A stretch of 64,000 nt of DNA from Turnera subulata (taxonomy: Eukaryota > Streptophyta > Magnoliopsida > Malpighiales > Passifloraceae). The stretch covers positions 276,952 through 340,951 of the forward strand of contig JAKUCV010002023.1 of NCBI GenBank assembly GCA_028386065.3, read 5' to 3'. Positions within the stretch are counted from its first letter, which is position 1; every line of letters starts with the position of its first letter. Of this stretch, positions 52,370 to 63,400 are shown one piece after another. A model generated the notes under the pieces. The model saw only the letters and a list, made by a program, of their open reading frames with translations, ran no database searches and was not told the DNA's origin. A program made the position numbers and the translations under genes.

Positions 52370-52930
52370 CATTCTTCAGGCACAATTTCAAATTTTAAGT
52401 GATAAAAATAGGATTTTCTTAATTATTATTTATTTTGATAAGAATGATAAGATTTAGGATGTAATTCAAAAATTAGTTTTTATCACTACAGTCTATTTCA
52501 AAATTTTTTTAATAATTCAACTCTCTTAGTGTAATAAAATTTCTCTATTTTGCAGTCTATCTTAGTGTCTTTGTTTTCTATTTATTCATACATCGTGCAT
52601 AAGTGAGCATTATTACATTTAAAATTTTTAGCAATTGCATTTTCACAATTTTTTATATATTTTTTTACTAATTAAATATTATTTTTAATTTGTGTATGAA
52701 AAGTTATTTAGTCTCCCTTAATTAAATTTGGTATTTTTTTATGGAGTATCTAAAAATCTCCTTTTAATTTGCATCTATTTGTACTCTTCATATAACACAA
52801 GTAAGTATTTTTAGTTTTCCAATTTACTTCAATTTCATTTTGGAATACAAAGTTAGAGAACATGCTTATTAATTTGGATATGAGTATAGTTGATGGAGAG
52901 GTAAGTTAAATTTTTAGAAGACCAAATACA
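52370..52930 (+). repeat. Degenerate dispersed repeat, partner of 16120-16690
   Basis: Contains in order the reverse complements of the blocks listed for 16120-16690, including AATTTCAAATTTTAAGTGATA, GTGCATAAGTGAGCATTATTA and GCTTATTAATTTGGATATGAG. No ends defined. Confidence 0.55.
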
Positions 52931-53137
52931 AATACTAATCAAGCCCAAGTGGTGCATAGGAAGTGTACTAGTTGTTTACTAATTAGTAATTGGCTAGGTA
53001 TGTGTATGATGCGGGAGAAATCTATATATTCTAAGAGTCTTTAGCCTAAACATGTGTTTAAGGGTTTAATTAAGTAATTAATTAAGACTAATCTTGTTTA
53101 GTATATTTATGATGATTATTCAATGACTATTATATTA

Positions 53138-53463
53138 TTTTGATAACTAACAAATATTTTGGTAAGCCTTTGTGTGTTTTAAGTATTGGCAGAAAAATTT
53201 GGTTTCTCGCAGAAACCAAAACCAGGAAGATTTGGCTTTCTGGGCAGTCGGAGTTGTGGTCCCGAAAAGTAGCAAATTTTAAAGCAACTCAACTAACTGT
53301 TTTACTTGCTCACCAAGGGTCAAGATCAGAAAAGTAGTCATCGCATCCCTTTTTCATCCCTTAAAGATCTGGTAGTCCTCACTTTCCATTTTTGGAAAAC
53401 TTTTTGAAGAAAGATAATTTTTGCCCAAACAATGCCCAGATTTGGGTCAGCCAACGTGGACAG
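53138..53463 (+). mobile_element. Left part of a probable copia-type LTR split by Element E
   Basis: Begins TTGATAACTAACAAATATTTTGG, a style of opening seen in plant copia LTRs, and continues across Element E at 62913. Removing E and one GACAG copy joins the two parts. The family is assigned by general resemblance only. Confidence 0.35.
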
Positions 53464-55714
53464 TGAAACGCCCCGACCCGTATTTACCAGTCTCAGTAAA
53501 CACGTGTCGGAACTGTAAAAACAATAAAAACAACACGAAACCCGGCCCAACGGCCCAAAGAAAATATCAATCACCCGACCTCGGGTACCTCAACAATATT
53601 AGCACGGCAGAAGTAATTTTAATCTCATAAGCACATATGCAGAACCCCAAGAGCAATCTAATGGATCCGAGTCCTGCCCGAGGGTACACTGCAGCTGGCC
53701 ATACACGTTCCTGCACTCAGCACAAAACAAACTACGTGACCGAGTCACGCAGGCGAGGGGTGAGTCCAAAGTGCTCACCGGGTAAAATCCATAAGCAAAG
53801 ATACATATACAAGCAACCAATAATAACCAAGTCATAATTGAACACCAACTCAAATTCACGTATGAAGATATCATACCACAGAGTCAAAAGAGCATTCTTA
53901 ATCATAACAAAATACAATATCCACCAAACATAAACAACATTACTAAAAAAAACATATCATCTCGAAAAACAACAACAACGATGATGTGACTCCACATCTC
54001 CACACCCGACCGGGTCATACCATGAGATCTCCTGATACTAAACTTCCAAGTTAATATAACTAATTCCTCCAAAAGAATCCCAAGTCACGAAACAAGAGTT
54101 GGTCGTGCCGCGGTAAAAAGAACAACACAGGACCGTTACGGGTCCAAATCAAATCACAGGCCATTACGGGCCAAATCATATCACAGGGTCGTTACAGACC
54201 CAAACTACCGCCTCTGGCCGTACCAAAATCCAATCCTCACAAATCACTTGGCCTGTCGCGGGATAAGCTAGGGTCATAGTGCCAGATCAAAACAGAACCA
54301 GGGATCAACATCCCAACAATATCAAACCGGGATCAACATCCCAAATATCAATCACGGGATCAACATCCCAAGCATAGACATGCTTATCACAAGTAATCCG
54401 ATCATGGCCACCACAAAACAGTCTCTAACCATCTGGTCGTACCTCAACTTACCACGTGACAATACAGTCATCATCATTCCAACAAAACTCCAATTTCCAT
54501 ATCTCAATTCATTCAACCTATCTCAATTAACAGACTGATCCTCTATTAACAGCCCAACCAAACATAGCCCAGGTCCTTTAGAGTCTAGGGTTCACAGGTC
54601 CAAGGCAAGGCCCAAGAGCCCAGCCCACGACTTGAACCCAGACCCACAACCTGTCACACTAATTCGGGTCACTCACCCTCAAGACCCGGATCTCCACGGG
54701 TTGGTGGCAGATGGGCGGCGCGACGAGCGAGCGATGAGGAAGGAGACGGAGTCACGGCACAGAAACAGAGGCACATCAAGGCGGGGAAAACGAGGAAGGG
54801 AGGCGGCGGCGTGGTGTTGCAGCAGCAGCAACTCAGGTGGCGGCAACAGCAGGGGGCGACGACAGCTACTGGCGGTAGGTGGTGCGACTCGTTGGTGCTG
54901 CAGATCGAGACGGTGAGGCTGCTGGCAGCAGCGAGCGAGGAAGGAAGGGGAAGGAGAAGGTGATGGCGGCTGGTGGTGGTCGTAGGTGATTCAGTAGTGC
55001 TGTGGTGGTTTCAGGTCGTGTGCTCTTCCTTTTTTTTTTTTCTTTCTTTTCTCTTTTAATTTTTCTGGTTTTTCTTTTCTTTTTTTTTTTTTGATTTTCT
55101 CTCTTCTTTTTCTTTTTTTTTTTTGATGTGTTCTGCGAAGCTTGCAGGAAAGAAAAGATGCTACTGGGTTGCAAGAAAGAAAAGGAAGAACTGTGTATGG
55201 GGTTTGCAGGAGCAGGAGGAGAAGAAGGTGGTGTTGGTGGTGTACTAGGTATGTGTGTGTTGCAGGAAGAAGATGGTGGGTGTACTGGGAAGCAGAAAAT
55301 CACGGGGTTATAGGCGTGCATAGATACTGGTTACACAGGAAAGGCAAGGCACAGGCGATACAGGAAGAAGGCGGCGGCAGCCTGCATAATTGAGCCTCAA
55401 TTATGCAGGTTTGTCTGCAAAGCAAAGCGGGTGCCGTCCGGACTAGAAAATAACTGTAGTACCCACTTACCTTAATTTCTGGTCCGATCCTCCGAGGTAA
55501 ACCCAATTTTTCTGAAGATTCCTGGACCCGAAAAATACCAACTTAGGTCCGTAAAATTCGCAGAAAAATCCCGAACGTGAAACAAGACTTGATTCCAGAA
55601 TCCGGTGCTCGATTTACCTTGAATTAATTACCCAAGATTAATTCATTCGGTAAATCACTGTATAAAGACTTTTACAGTCCGGTAAAAATACAAATTTTTA
55701 TCCTGGCTATTACA
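53464..55714 (-). repeat. Element E 3' LTR
   Basis: 2,251 bp, minus-strand TGTAATAGCC to GGGGCGTTTCA. Hairpins: LTR-start stem at 55611-55656; a perfect 14-bp palindrome CCTGCATAATTGAG/CTCAATTATGCAGG at 55381-55409; two kinds of small repeated hairpin at 54129-54370; paired hairpins at 53733-53753 and 53759-53779. A donor-like GAG|GGTGAGTG lies near 54670. The D-x-E-Q-x-P exon of A, B and C is not found here. Confidence 0.92.
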
Positions 55715-55730
55715 TTCTACCCACCATAAA
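55715..55730 (-). other. Polypurine tract of Element E
   Basis: Minus strand TATGGTGGGTAGAA directly before the 3' LTR, close to the tract of Element A. Confidence 0.75.
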
Positions 55731-55732
55731 AA

Positions 55733-55752
55733 GAATTTTGTCCTCAAAATTC
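55733..55752 (-). other. Hairpin at the former pol stop (Element E)
   Basis: Minus strand GAATTTTG, loop AGGA, CAAAATTC: eight perfect pairs, with T-A where B has C-G and A has T-G. It is retained although all of pol is gone. Confidence 0.7.
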
Positions 55753-55898
55753 AATCTTCAGGGCTTACATCAGCAATCTTCTCGTATACTCCACATCCTG
55801 TCTTCTGTAACCAACATGAAATCTCTTATATACCCTTACGCGTCATCTCGTCTGTTTATAAAAACCAACCTCATACCTGGCAAAGCATATCTCGAACC

Positions 55899-56298
55899 AT
55901 GGACTCACCACTAAAAACTAGAACTACCTCTGATTCAGAGGAGTTAAGCTATACTTATGGTGCTGCTCTCTTCGGTGAATCCGATGACGAGGAAGAGCGA
56001 GAGAAACGTCGCAAGCGAAAGAGCATCCCTGGTCGTATGGACGGCCACATCCCGAAAACGTCGGAAGAAGCCTGTCGCCAAGGAAGAACCTTCCGGACAC
56101 GAGGACACCAGTGTTCGAAAGGGCAAAGCAGTGGCTCATAGCAGTACACCAATGAAGATACTGGAGCATCTGAACGCTTCCCTGAAGAAGGTCAGCACTG
56201 CGGTAATGCATATCGAAGTGGCCTGTATGGGACTCTCCTCTCAGATCGAGAGTATGCAAAAACATGTAAAAGATCTAGAGAAGCAAGTAACTCCATAG
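55899..56298 (+). pseudogene. Foreign ORF inside Element E, frameshifted, unidentified
   Basis: A frame starting MDSPLKTRTT runs through an acidic then Lys/Arg-rich stretch (ESDDEEEREKRRKRKS). An overlapping frame (55957-56298) continues with KGKAVAH and a heptad-like C-terminus, ILEHLNASLKK to LEKQV, which would suit a coiled coil. A single shift between them near 56050 would make one protein of about 120-130 residues. It lies opposite to Element E's own direction, so it was acquired. I do not recognise the family. Confidence 0.45.
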
Positions 56299-56299
56299 A

Positions 56300-57481
56300 G
56301 TACTTCTTCTCTATTGTAATATGTTATGAAAATAAACAAGTTGTTGTTTTTATTAAAACAAAACCTTTTATCAATAATTCGAAAACGTATATAGCAGAAA
56401 TGAAATATTTTAAGACTACATAAAACCAACAGAAAGGAAATAAACCAAACCCTTTTGTTAACAATCCAAAAACATAAATAGCGGTATTGAAATATATATA
56501 TCTTTTTTTTTTAAAAGAATAAAAACCAATAAAAAAGAAATAGAACCAAACCTGTTATTAGTAACCCAAAAACACAGAAGGAAATAAGAGAAAATATTTC
56601 ATGTAAAAATAAAAAACCAACAAGGAAGAAATGAAACCAATCATAAAGAAGTTAAATAAAACTCGTTTTTCTTAACCAGTGCTCGAGATCGGTCACATAG
56701 GTCCTCGATTCCGAGCATTGTAACTTGCAGTTGCTATCAGAGATGTCGATTCTCTATGTGAAAACGTCGTTCGTTATCTCACAAGGCGATGATGACGTCA
56801 CAAACATGTGTCGATCCACTAAAAGAGTCGGCAACCACTTGTCCATAAACTCTACAAGAGCGAAAACGTCTTTCGGGATTCGTATCCCTCCATGATTTCC
56901 AAACAAGAGCAACCTTGTCGCACATGCACCATACTCGAGGTATCGTCGCATTAATCTGGCCACGTTGGCCTCTGATGGATGTGATAGAAGGAGTAGAAAA
57001 TATAGAAAAAGCCATAAAAAGAAAAGCCAAGATAGCCAGAGCGAAAGAAAATTGTGAGTTAGAAATGAGCTGAAAAACACTTGCGTTTGTAGCCCAAAAA
57101 CACACAAAGTGATGAAGCAATAATTCAATCAATGGAAAAATTTTTAAAAAGCAAAACCTTGAAGATCGTAAACGGTTTGGAGTTTTGTGAAAAGAAATCT
57201 ACTTTTCCGATTATCGAAAAATCTTTTTAGCTTTTTCTGGAAACAGATGGGGTCTATACTTTGAAAAACAAAACGGTAATTATACTCTCCATAAGAGTAT
57301 AAAAGACAGAGCAGTGAGAAGCAAATCATCAAAACATTTCAAAAGAAAGATTTGTAAAACACGTTCACAAAACACGTTCAGAAAAGACAAAAAAAATCGC
57401 CGAGACAGAATGCCTTCTCCATCAGCTGTCTTCTTCGTCTAAGGTGCTTCATTAGGAAGGAGGAATCTTCTGGCCTACAGC
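56300..57481. other. Foreign spacer inside Element E
   Basis: AT-rich sequence with a repeated AAAACCAA-AAAGAAAT-AAACC pattern at about 56340-56660, then sequence with overlapping minus-strand frames (56754-57132) of no recognisable domain. It is not retrotransposon internal sequence of the A/B type. Confidence 0.45.
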
Positions 57482-58090
57482 TTGATAAACGAGCGTCCAG
57501 AGGAACTACCGAATGAGCTCGGCAGGATGCCTCGTCTGGTCTTCGTCGACGAACTCTACTCCTCCAGGTTCTTTGTCACTCCTATGGAAGAGACGTTCTT
57601 CCTAGAGGACCAAAGCACCCTAAGAACTTCCTTTTATGGCTCGGCCAATTCTGTCATGTTTTTCAATTCTGAAAGACTTCAAGAATTCAACCTAGAGCCC
57701 ACTTGCCAATTCCTGAACCAAGGTACCTACTACCAGGTTTCGATGACTGCCCAGAGTGTGCCCCGAGTAACTAGGTTACCACCAACTTGGCCAAAACTCC
57801 TTCTACTAGTTTGGAACTGCAGAGGAATCGCAAGGCATTCCCATGAGTTCGTGCGTACCTTGAGAGATCTGAAGAACCAGTACAAGCCCAACACGGTTCT
57901 GCTCACGGAGACCCAGTGGCAGCCTGAAGACAATCACGGTGTCATGCCACTTCGTTTCCCTCTGGCAAACCGGTTCGAGCTTCATGGTCAGAACAACACG
58001 GGCGGTATGTAGTTCTCGTGGAACAATACCATCAGGGTCAACATTACTAACGACTCTAACAGCTTCAGAGTCAACGTTGTACCCTCAAGA
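57482..58090 (+). pseudogene. LINE fragment: start of an AP-type endonuclease
   Basis: The frame from 57482 leads into LLVWNCRGIARHSHEF, then an alternating helix-strand pattern to P-N-T-V-L-L-T-E-T-Q, the opening of the LINE apurinic-type endonuclease domain (catalytic Asn in WNCRG, Glu in TET). A TAG at 58010 interrupts G-G-M-*-F-S-W-N, where LINEs usually have tryptophan. The similarity ends near 58090, before the rest of the endonuclease and any reverse transcriptase. A short AAT repeat (58102-58119) follows. The roughly 100 residues before WNCRG are not recognised. Confidence 0.65.
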
Positions 58091-58149
58091 AAAATGTTAT
58101 CAATAATAATAATAATAATAAGTATCTTTAAGCATGTGTATGTCATCAA

Positions 58150-58203
58150 TTACATTTTATATGAATGTTCTGCGACAAGCTGACGTCCCTCGACTGGATC
58201 CAT
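58150..58203 (-). pseudogene. Gag start remnant of Element E
   Basis: Minus strand ATG at 58203 opens MDPVEGRQLVAEHS and ends at a stop after 17 codons. It corresponds to MDPVRGNQHA of A and MDPAEGHQHA of B. Foreign sequence follows, so gag was replaced just after its first codons. Confidence 0.8.
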
Positions 58204-58302
58204 TATGCACTAACCATATGAATATTATGCAATCATCTAAATCATGTGAAGCGAGCTATGCACAACAAACAAGCATAATAAACACCCTAGGACCTACCGC
58301 CC

Positions 58303-58314
58303 GCTCCGCTACCA
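58303..58314 (-). other. Primer binding site of Element E
   Basis: Minus strand TGGTAGCGGAGC, identical to Element B's site and 3 bp from the LTR end. Confidence 0.8.
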
Positions 58315-58317
58315 AAA

Positions 58318-61300
58318 TGAAACGCCCCGACCCGTATTTACCTGTCTCAGTAAACACGTGTCAGAAATGTACAAACAGTAAATACAACATGAAACCCGGC
58401 CCAACGGCCCAAAGAAAATATCAATCACCCGACCTCGAGTACCTCAACAATATTAGCACAGCGGAAGTAATTTTAATCTCATAAGCACATATGCAAAACC
58501 CCAAACGAAATCTAATGGATCTGAGTCCTGCCCGAGGGTACACTGCAGCTGACCATACATGTTCCTGCACTCAGCACAAAACAAACTACGTGACCGAGGC
58601 ACGCAGGCGAGGGGTGAGTCCGAAGTGCTCACCGAGTAAAATCCATAAGCAAAGATACATATACACTCCAATTTCCATATCTCAATTCATTCAACCTATC
58701 TCAATTAACAGACTGATCCTCTATTAACAGCCCAACCAAACACAGCCTAGGTCCTTTAGAGTCTAGGGTTCATAGGTCCAAGGCAAGGCCCAAGAGCCCA
58801 GCCTACAACTTGAACCCAGAAGACCCACAACCCGTCACACTGATTCGGGTCACTCACCCTCAAGACCCGGATCTCCAGGGGTTGGTGGCAGATGGGCGGT
58901 GCGATGAGCGAGCGATGAGGAAGGCGACGGAGTCGCGGCACGGAAATGGAGGCGCGTCAAGGCGGGGAAAACGAGGTGTAACGCCCCGAATTTTCATAAT
59001 TTGATTTTTCGGAATTTTCGAAATTTTTATTCCAATTCTACCCTTGGGGTATTTTCGAGTTTTAGTCGAGGAAATAAATTATTATGTCTTGGAAAAGTCA
59101 ATTTTAAATTGGTATTTGTCCATGGTTCGGGTCCCGTGAGAAACGGATCCGAGAACGGGGTGAAACGCGAAGATAATGGAGTGTACTATGAAACTACGTC
59201 GTTTTGGGACTGTTTAAAAAAAAAAAAAAACAAAACGCGTTGACCAGGGGTTGACCGCGCCTAGTGGGACGACATGTCGTCCACTAGGCACAGCCAACCC
59301 TAGCCGGCCACTTCCCCTCTTCCTTTATCTTTTCTTTTGTTTTTCCCTTCCTTCTTAGTTTTCTTTTCTCTTCTTCTTCAACCCCAAACCGCCGCCGCCT
59401 AGCCCCTCCCTCTTCTTCCTTCTTCGTTCTCCTCCTCCCTCCTTCCTCTCGTTTTCCTCTCTTCTTCTTCCCTCGTGCTCCTTTTTCTCTTCCCCTCATC
59501 CTCCTCTTCCGTCCACTTTGTTTTTTTTCTCTTTCGTTCTCTCGGGTTCACGAGCCTTAGGAACCCGCGCCGCCACCGCCGTCACCGAACGAAGTGGAGG
59601 GCTCGTCGTGGCAGGAACCAGGGGCGGAGAACTCGTGGTTGAGTTCTGAGTGTGCTGCCGTCGCCGTTGTGGGTAAGCCGTCGCCCTCTTCCCCTCTTTC
59701 TTTACTTGGTCGGGGTTGTGCTAAACGGGTTGCTCGGGTTGTTTTGTTTCTTAATTGGGTTTGGTTTTTGTTTGTATGTTTGGGTGATTCCTGCCGGTGG
59801 TCGGGTGCGCGTTGTGGTTGTCGGCTCGGATGCGGTGGTGACCGTGTCGTTTGGGTTGTTTGCCGGCAGTGCAGGTGGAGGTTGTAGCCCGGGTACAGAT
59901 TTGGGGTTGTCTTCGGGTATAGGGACGCCGGCGTAGGTGGTTGTTGTGGAGGTGTTGTGTTCGGCAGAAAATTTTCGGTAAGGATGAGTTTGTTTTTCTT
60001 CCTGTTTCTATTGTCGGTTTGTGACGTGTAAATTGTTGCAGTGAGGTGAATATATTGGATGTTCTGTTTCTGGCAGTTTTGGGTGAATTCCGGCAAGGTC
60101 ACCGGAATCCGGCGAAGGCTCGGGAATTTTCCGGCGAGGCTCGGGAAAATTCCGGCAAAGGCTCGGGTCTTGATTTTCGGCATTTTAACGGTATACTTTA
60201 ATGTGTAATTTGTATACATTAATGGCATGTACTTATATTCAGAATTGGGATTTGTATTTAAGTATGTTTAATGGAAACCGAGACGGGTAGAACCTTAGGC
60301 CGGTAAATACCGACACGGGTAGAACCTTAGGCCGGGAATCTTTGGACATCGAATTGACTTGGACTTAGGTTACGGGCTTTGAGCCCAATCCTATAATTAA
60401 TTGAATAAGGACTTATGGAAATGGGCTTTAGGCCCGGAAATTGTAACTAGGCTTAGATTGGACTTAGGCCGGGAATTCAGAAACGATATAAAGAGTGGGC
60501 CATAGGCCCGGGAATTACTTTTGGACTTAGTTGGGCTTAAGCCCGGTGAACCTTAGGTCCCGTTACTCGGAGTTGGTGAAGAGAACATTAAGTCGGGATT
60601 AGACCCGGGAATTACATAGTCGACTAACTTGGGACGGGTTTTACTCAGTTGAGCTTTACATCGGCATTCATGCATAGTTTTGTTTATTTCTTTAAAAACT
60701 GTTTTGTGATGTGTATAAGTGCCGGTATTCAGGCACGGGAGTTACCTCGGGAGCTGGTGGATCGGTTTTGGGAAAGACTCCACAGAACAATCGTCATTGA
60801 GGTGACTTTATATGTCCTTTTATGTTTGTTTGCATGAGCTCGTTGGAATGGTTTGTTTGAGTTGCATGCTTGTTTGCTATCATGCGGTAATCTGTATTGT
60901 GTGCCTAAGTGTACTTTTTTGCTTATGAGCTGGATGATTGGAATGTTATGGTTTATAACATGTGATGTGATTCTGGGTGTTTGGTGTGATGTGTTGAGGG
61001 TCGGAGACCCGGTTATCTGTTTGAGATGTTTTATCACACAACCCTGTTTAATCACAACTAATGGCACACATAGACTTATAATTTGTGGATAAAGATAATG
61101 TACAGTAGAAGTTAGGCTACTGTGTGCTGATGACCGGTTGTTTCGAGCGGGAAGTGATACCCCTCGGGTTTGCTTGCGGATTGGCAAGTGTTATGCAGAT
61201 TTGCATGTGGGTCTGTGATGACCGGTTTCTACCTCCCTCCTTCTACCTCCCCCTTTCTACCTCCCTCTTTCTCTCTGTCTCTCTCTCTCTCTCTATGGTT

Positions 61301-62907
61301 ATGTTGGGCTTCGTGCCTGGTTTATATGGGCTTCGTGCCTGGTTTATTTGGGCTTCGTGCCTGGTTGTCTCATGAGACGGGACCGAGCTCGACGCACACA
61401 GTAGGGGGCCCTGAACAATAAAAAGTAATAAGAAAACTTAACACATAACAGATGGAGAATAATGAATTGTTTGTTGATTGTGTTGGCATGTTAGTACTGA
61501 TTGTTGTATGTTGCATGCATGTCTTGTTACTCTGCTTTCCCTTCGGACCTGATCTGCACACTCTCATAATTAGATATATATTGCTCACTGAGTAGGCGAC
61601 TCACATAATCGCCAACGTTGTTTTTCAGACTTTAGATAGCGTGCAGTCACTTTCTTCTTTTCCCGGAGTACGGACGTGGACATCCCAGCAGGTAGCCGTG
61701 CTTGTTCTCCCGGTTGGATCCATAGTGTCGGCATGCATACTATTTTGTTTCTCATATTTTTATTCCCTTTATTTCTTCCGCTGCGTTGGATTTATATTGA
61801 GATGTCACTTTTGATTTTGGATTGTTTCATCGGCGGATTGCCGGGATTTACTATTGATGATATTCGGCAGGATGCCGGGTTTGATTTGAGGCTTGCTAAG
61901 CCGGTTGACTATGTTGTTATGACATCTCTCTTTATTGAGGATTTTGGATAATGTTTTTGATATTGATTTTCGTGTCCCGGGTTTCAAGGGCATTTTGGTA
62001 ATTTCCTTGAGTTTTGATATTTTATTGTTAAATTGGGACACGGGTGTTTCACGAGGAAGGGAGGCGGCGGCGTGGTATTGCAGCAACAGCAACTCGGGTG
62101 GCGGCAGCAGCAGGGGGCGACGGCAGCTGCTGGCGACAGATGGTGCGACTCGTTGGTGCTGTAGATGATTCGGTGGTGGTTTCAGGTTGTGTGTTCTTCC
62201 TTTTCTTTTTTTTTTTCTTTCTTTTCTCTTTTAATTTTTCTGGTTTTTCTCTTCTTTATTTTCTTTTCTTTTCTTTTCTTTTTCTGATTTTCTCTCTTTT
62301 TTTATTTTTTTTTTTTGATGTGTTTTGTGAAGCTTGCAGGAAAGAAAAGATGCTACTGGGTTGCAAGAAAAGAAAAGGAAGAACTGTGTATGGGGTTTGC
62401 AGGAGCATGAGGAGAAAAAGGTGGTGTTGGTGGTGTACTAGGTATGTGTGTGTTGCAGGAAGAAGATGGTGGGTGTACTGGGAAGTAGAAAATCACGGGG
62501 TTATAGGCGTGCATGGATATTGGTTACACAGGAAAGGCAAGGCACGGGCGACACAGGAAGAAGGCGGCGGCAGCCTGCATAATTGAGCCTCAATTATGCA
62601 GGTTTGTCTGCAAAGCAAAGCGGGTGCCATCCGGACTAGAAAATAACTGTAGTACCCAGTTACCTTAATTTCTGGTCCGATCCTCCGAGGTAAACCCAAT
62701 TTTTCTAAAGATTTCTGGACCCGAAAAATACCAACTTGGGTCCGTAAAATCCGCAGAAAAATCCCGAATGTGAAACATGACTCGGTTTCAGAATCCGGCG
62801 CTCAATTTACCTTGAATTAATTACCCAAGATTAATTCATTATGTAAATCACTGTATAAAGACTTTTACAGTCCGGTAAAAATACAAATTTTTATCTGGGC
62901 TGTTACA
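58318..62907 (-). repeat. Element E 5' LTR, interrupted by solo LTR D
   Basis: Minus-strand TGTAACAGCCCAG to GGGGCGTTTCA. Without D and its duplication it is about 1.5 kb, against 2.25 kb for the other LTR. It lacks the equivalent of 53811-54486 (676 bp, junction near 58666), which removes the small-hairpin array, and some 70 bp near 62165. Hairpins kept: 62805-62848, 62574-62602 (14-bp palindrome), 58613-58633, 58586-58606. Confidence 0.9.
58977..62051 (+). mobile_element. Solo LTR D (different Ty3/gypsy-type family) with perfect TSD
   Basis: TGTAACGCCCCGAATTTT to CGGGTGTTTCA, 3,075 bp, with CGAGG on both sides (58972-58976, 62052-62056). The flanking LTR of Element E resumes exactly after it. 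Its body shares no blocks with the A/B/C/E LTRs. It contains a C/T-rich stretch (59310-59545), a GC-rich leader, repeated CCGGCGAGGCTCGGG-like units at about 60090-60170, and three copies of GGGCTTCGTGCCTGGTTTAT at 61306-61370. No internal region remains. Confidence 0.93.
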
Positions 62908-62912
62908 GACAG

Positions 62913-63400
62913 TTTTTAAATGAAGAAAGAAGTCAACTTGTGTGCCACTTGGAAGCCAACTAGCCGTTGTGGAACACTCCTCTCCATCCTTAGAATCTAT
63001 TAATAGAGGACTGAAGCCTCACAACAACTTAACCTAGCCATTCAAGAGATTTTAAGTTGTGAAAGAGTGCTTACCTTGTGAGAAATTTATCGTGCTTAAA
63101 CTTGTTGCTTCTTGAGTGAGTCACTCTTGAAAGTTTCTTTGTTAAAGGGTTGTAATCAGGAGGATTAGGGGTTAATCTTGCTGTGTGGACAAAGCTAGGT
63201 TTAGGTTTGGGGGTTTGCACGTTAAGCTCGCAAAAACTTGTGTACTGAAGGCTTTTGGTTCACCTGTGAAAACTAAATCTAGTGGATAGTTAGAAATCCT
63301 AAAGGGGGACCTTTAGGTAGTGGACGTACTCACTGTTGGAGGAACCACTCTAAACCACATGTGTTCTTTATTTTACTGCCAACATACTTGTACTTTCAAT
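62913..63400 (+). mobile_element. Right part of the probable copia-type LTR
   Basis: Continues the sequence broken at 53463. It has TTGTAATCAGGAGGATT, then TCCTAAAGGGGGACCTTTAGG, GTGGACG and GAACCACTCTAAACCACATG, a layout typical of the 3' half of several plant copia LTRs. Exact end uncertain; family by resemblance only. Confidence 0.35.

Larger units (their letters stand above)
53464..62907 (-). mobile_element. Element E: non-autonomous Tekay-like LTR element with foreign insert
   Basis: On the minus strand it runs 5' LTR (62907-58318), primer site (58314-58303), a 17-codon gag start, foreign sequence, polypurine tract (55730-55715), 3' LTR (55714-53464). Perfect GACAG copies flank it (53459-53463, 62908-62912). 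The internal region is only about 2.6 kb and has no protease, RT, RNase H or integrase, so movement would have needed proteins from a relative such as A or B. The 5' LTR holds solo LTR D and a 676-bp deletion. This is the layout of a large retrotransposon derivative (LARD-like). Confidence 0.9.

Noticed and set aside
56754..57132. Two overlapping minus-strand frames inside Element E
   Set aside because: No recognised domain, and neither frame connects to gag or pol of the element.
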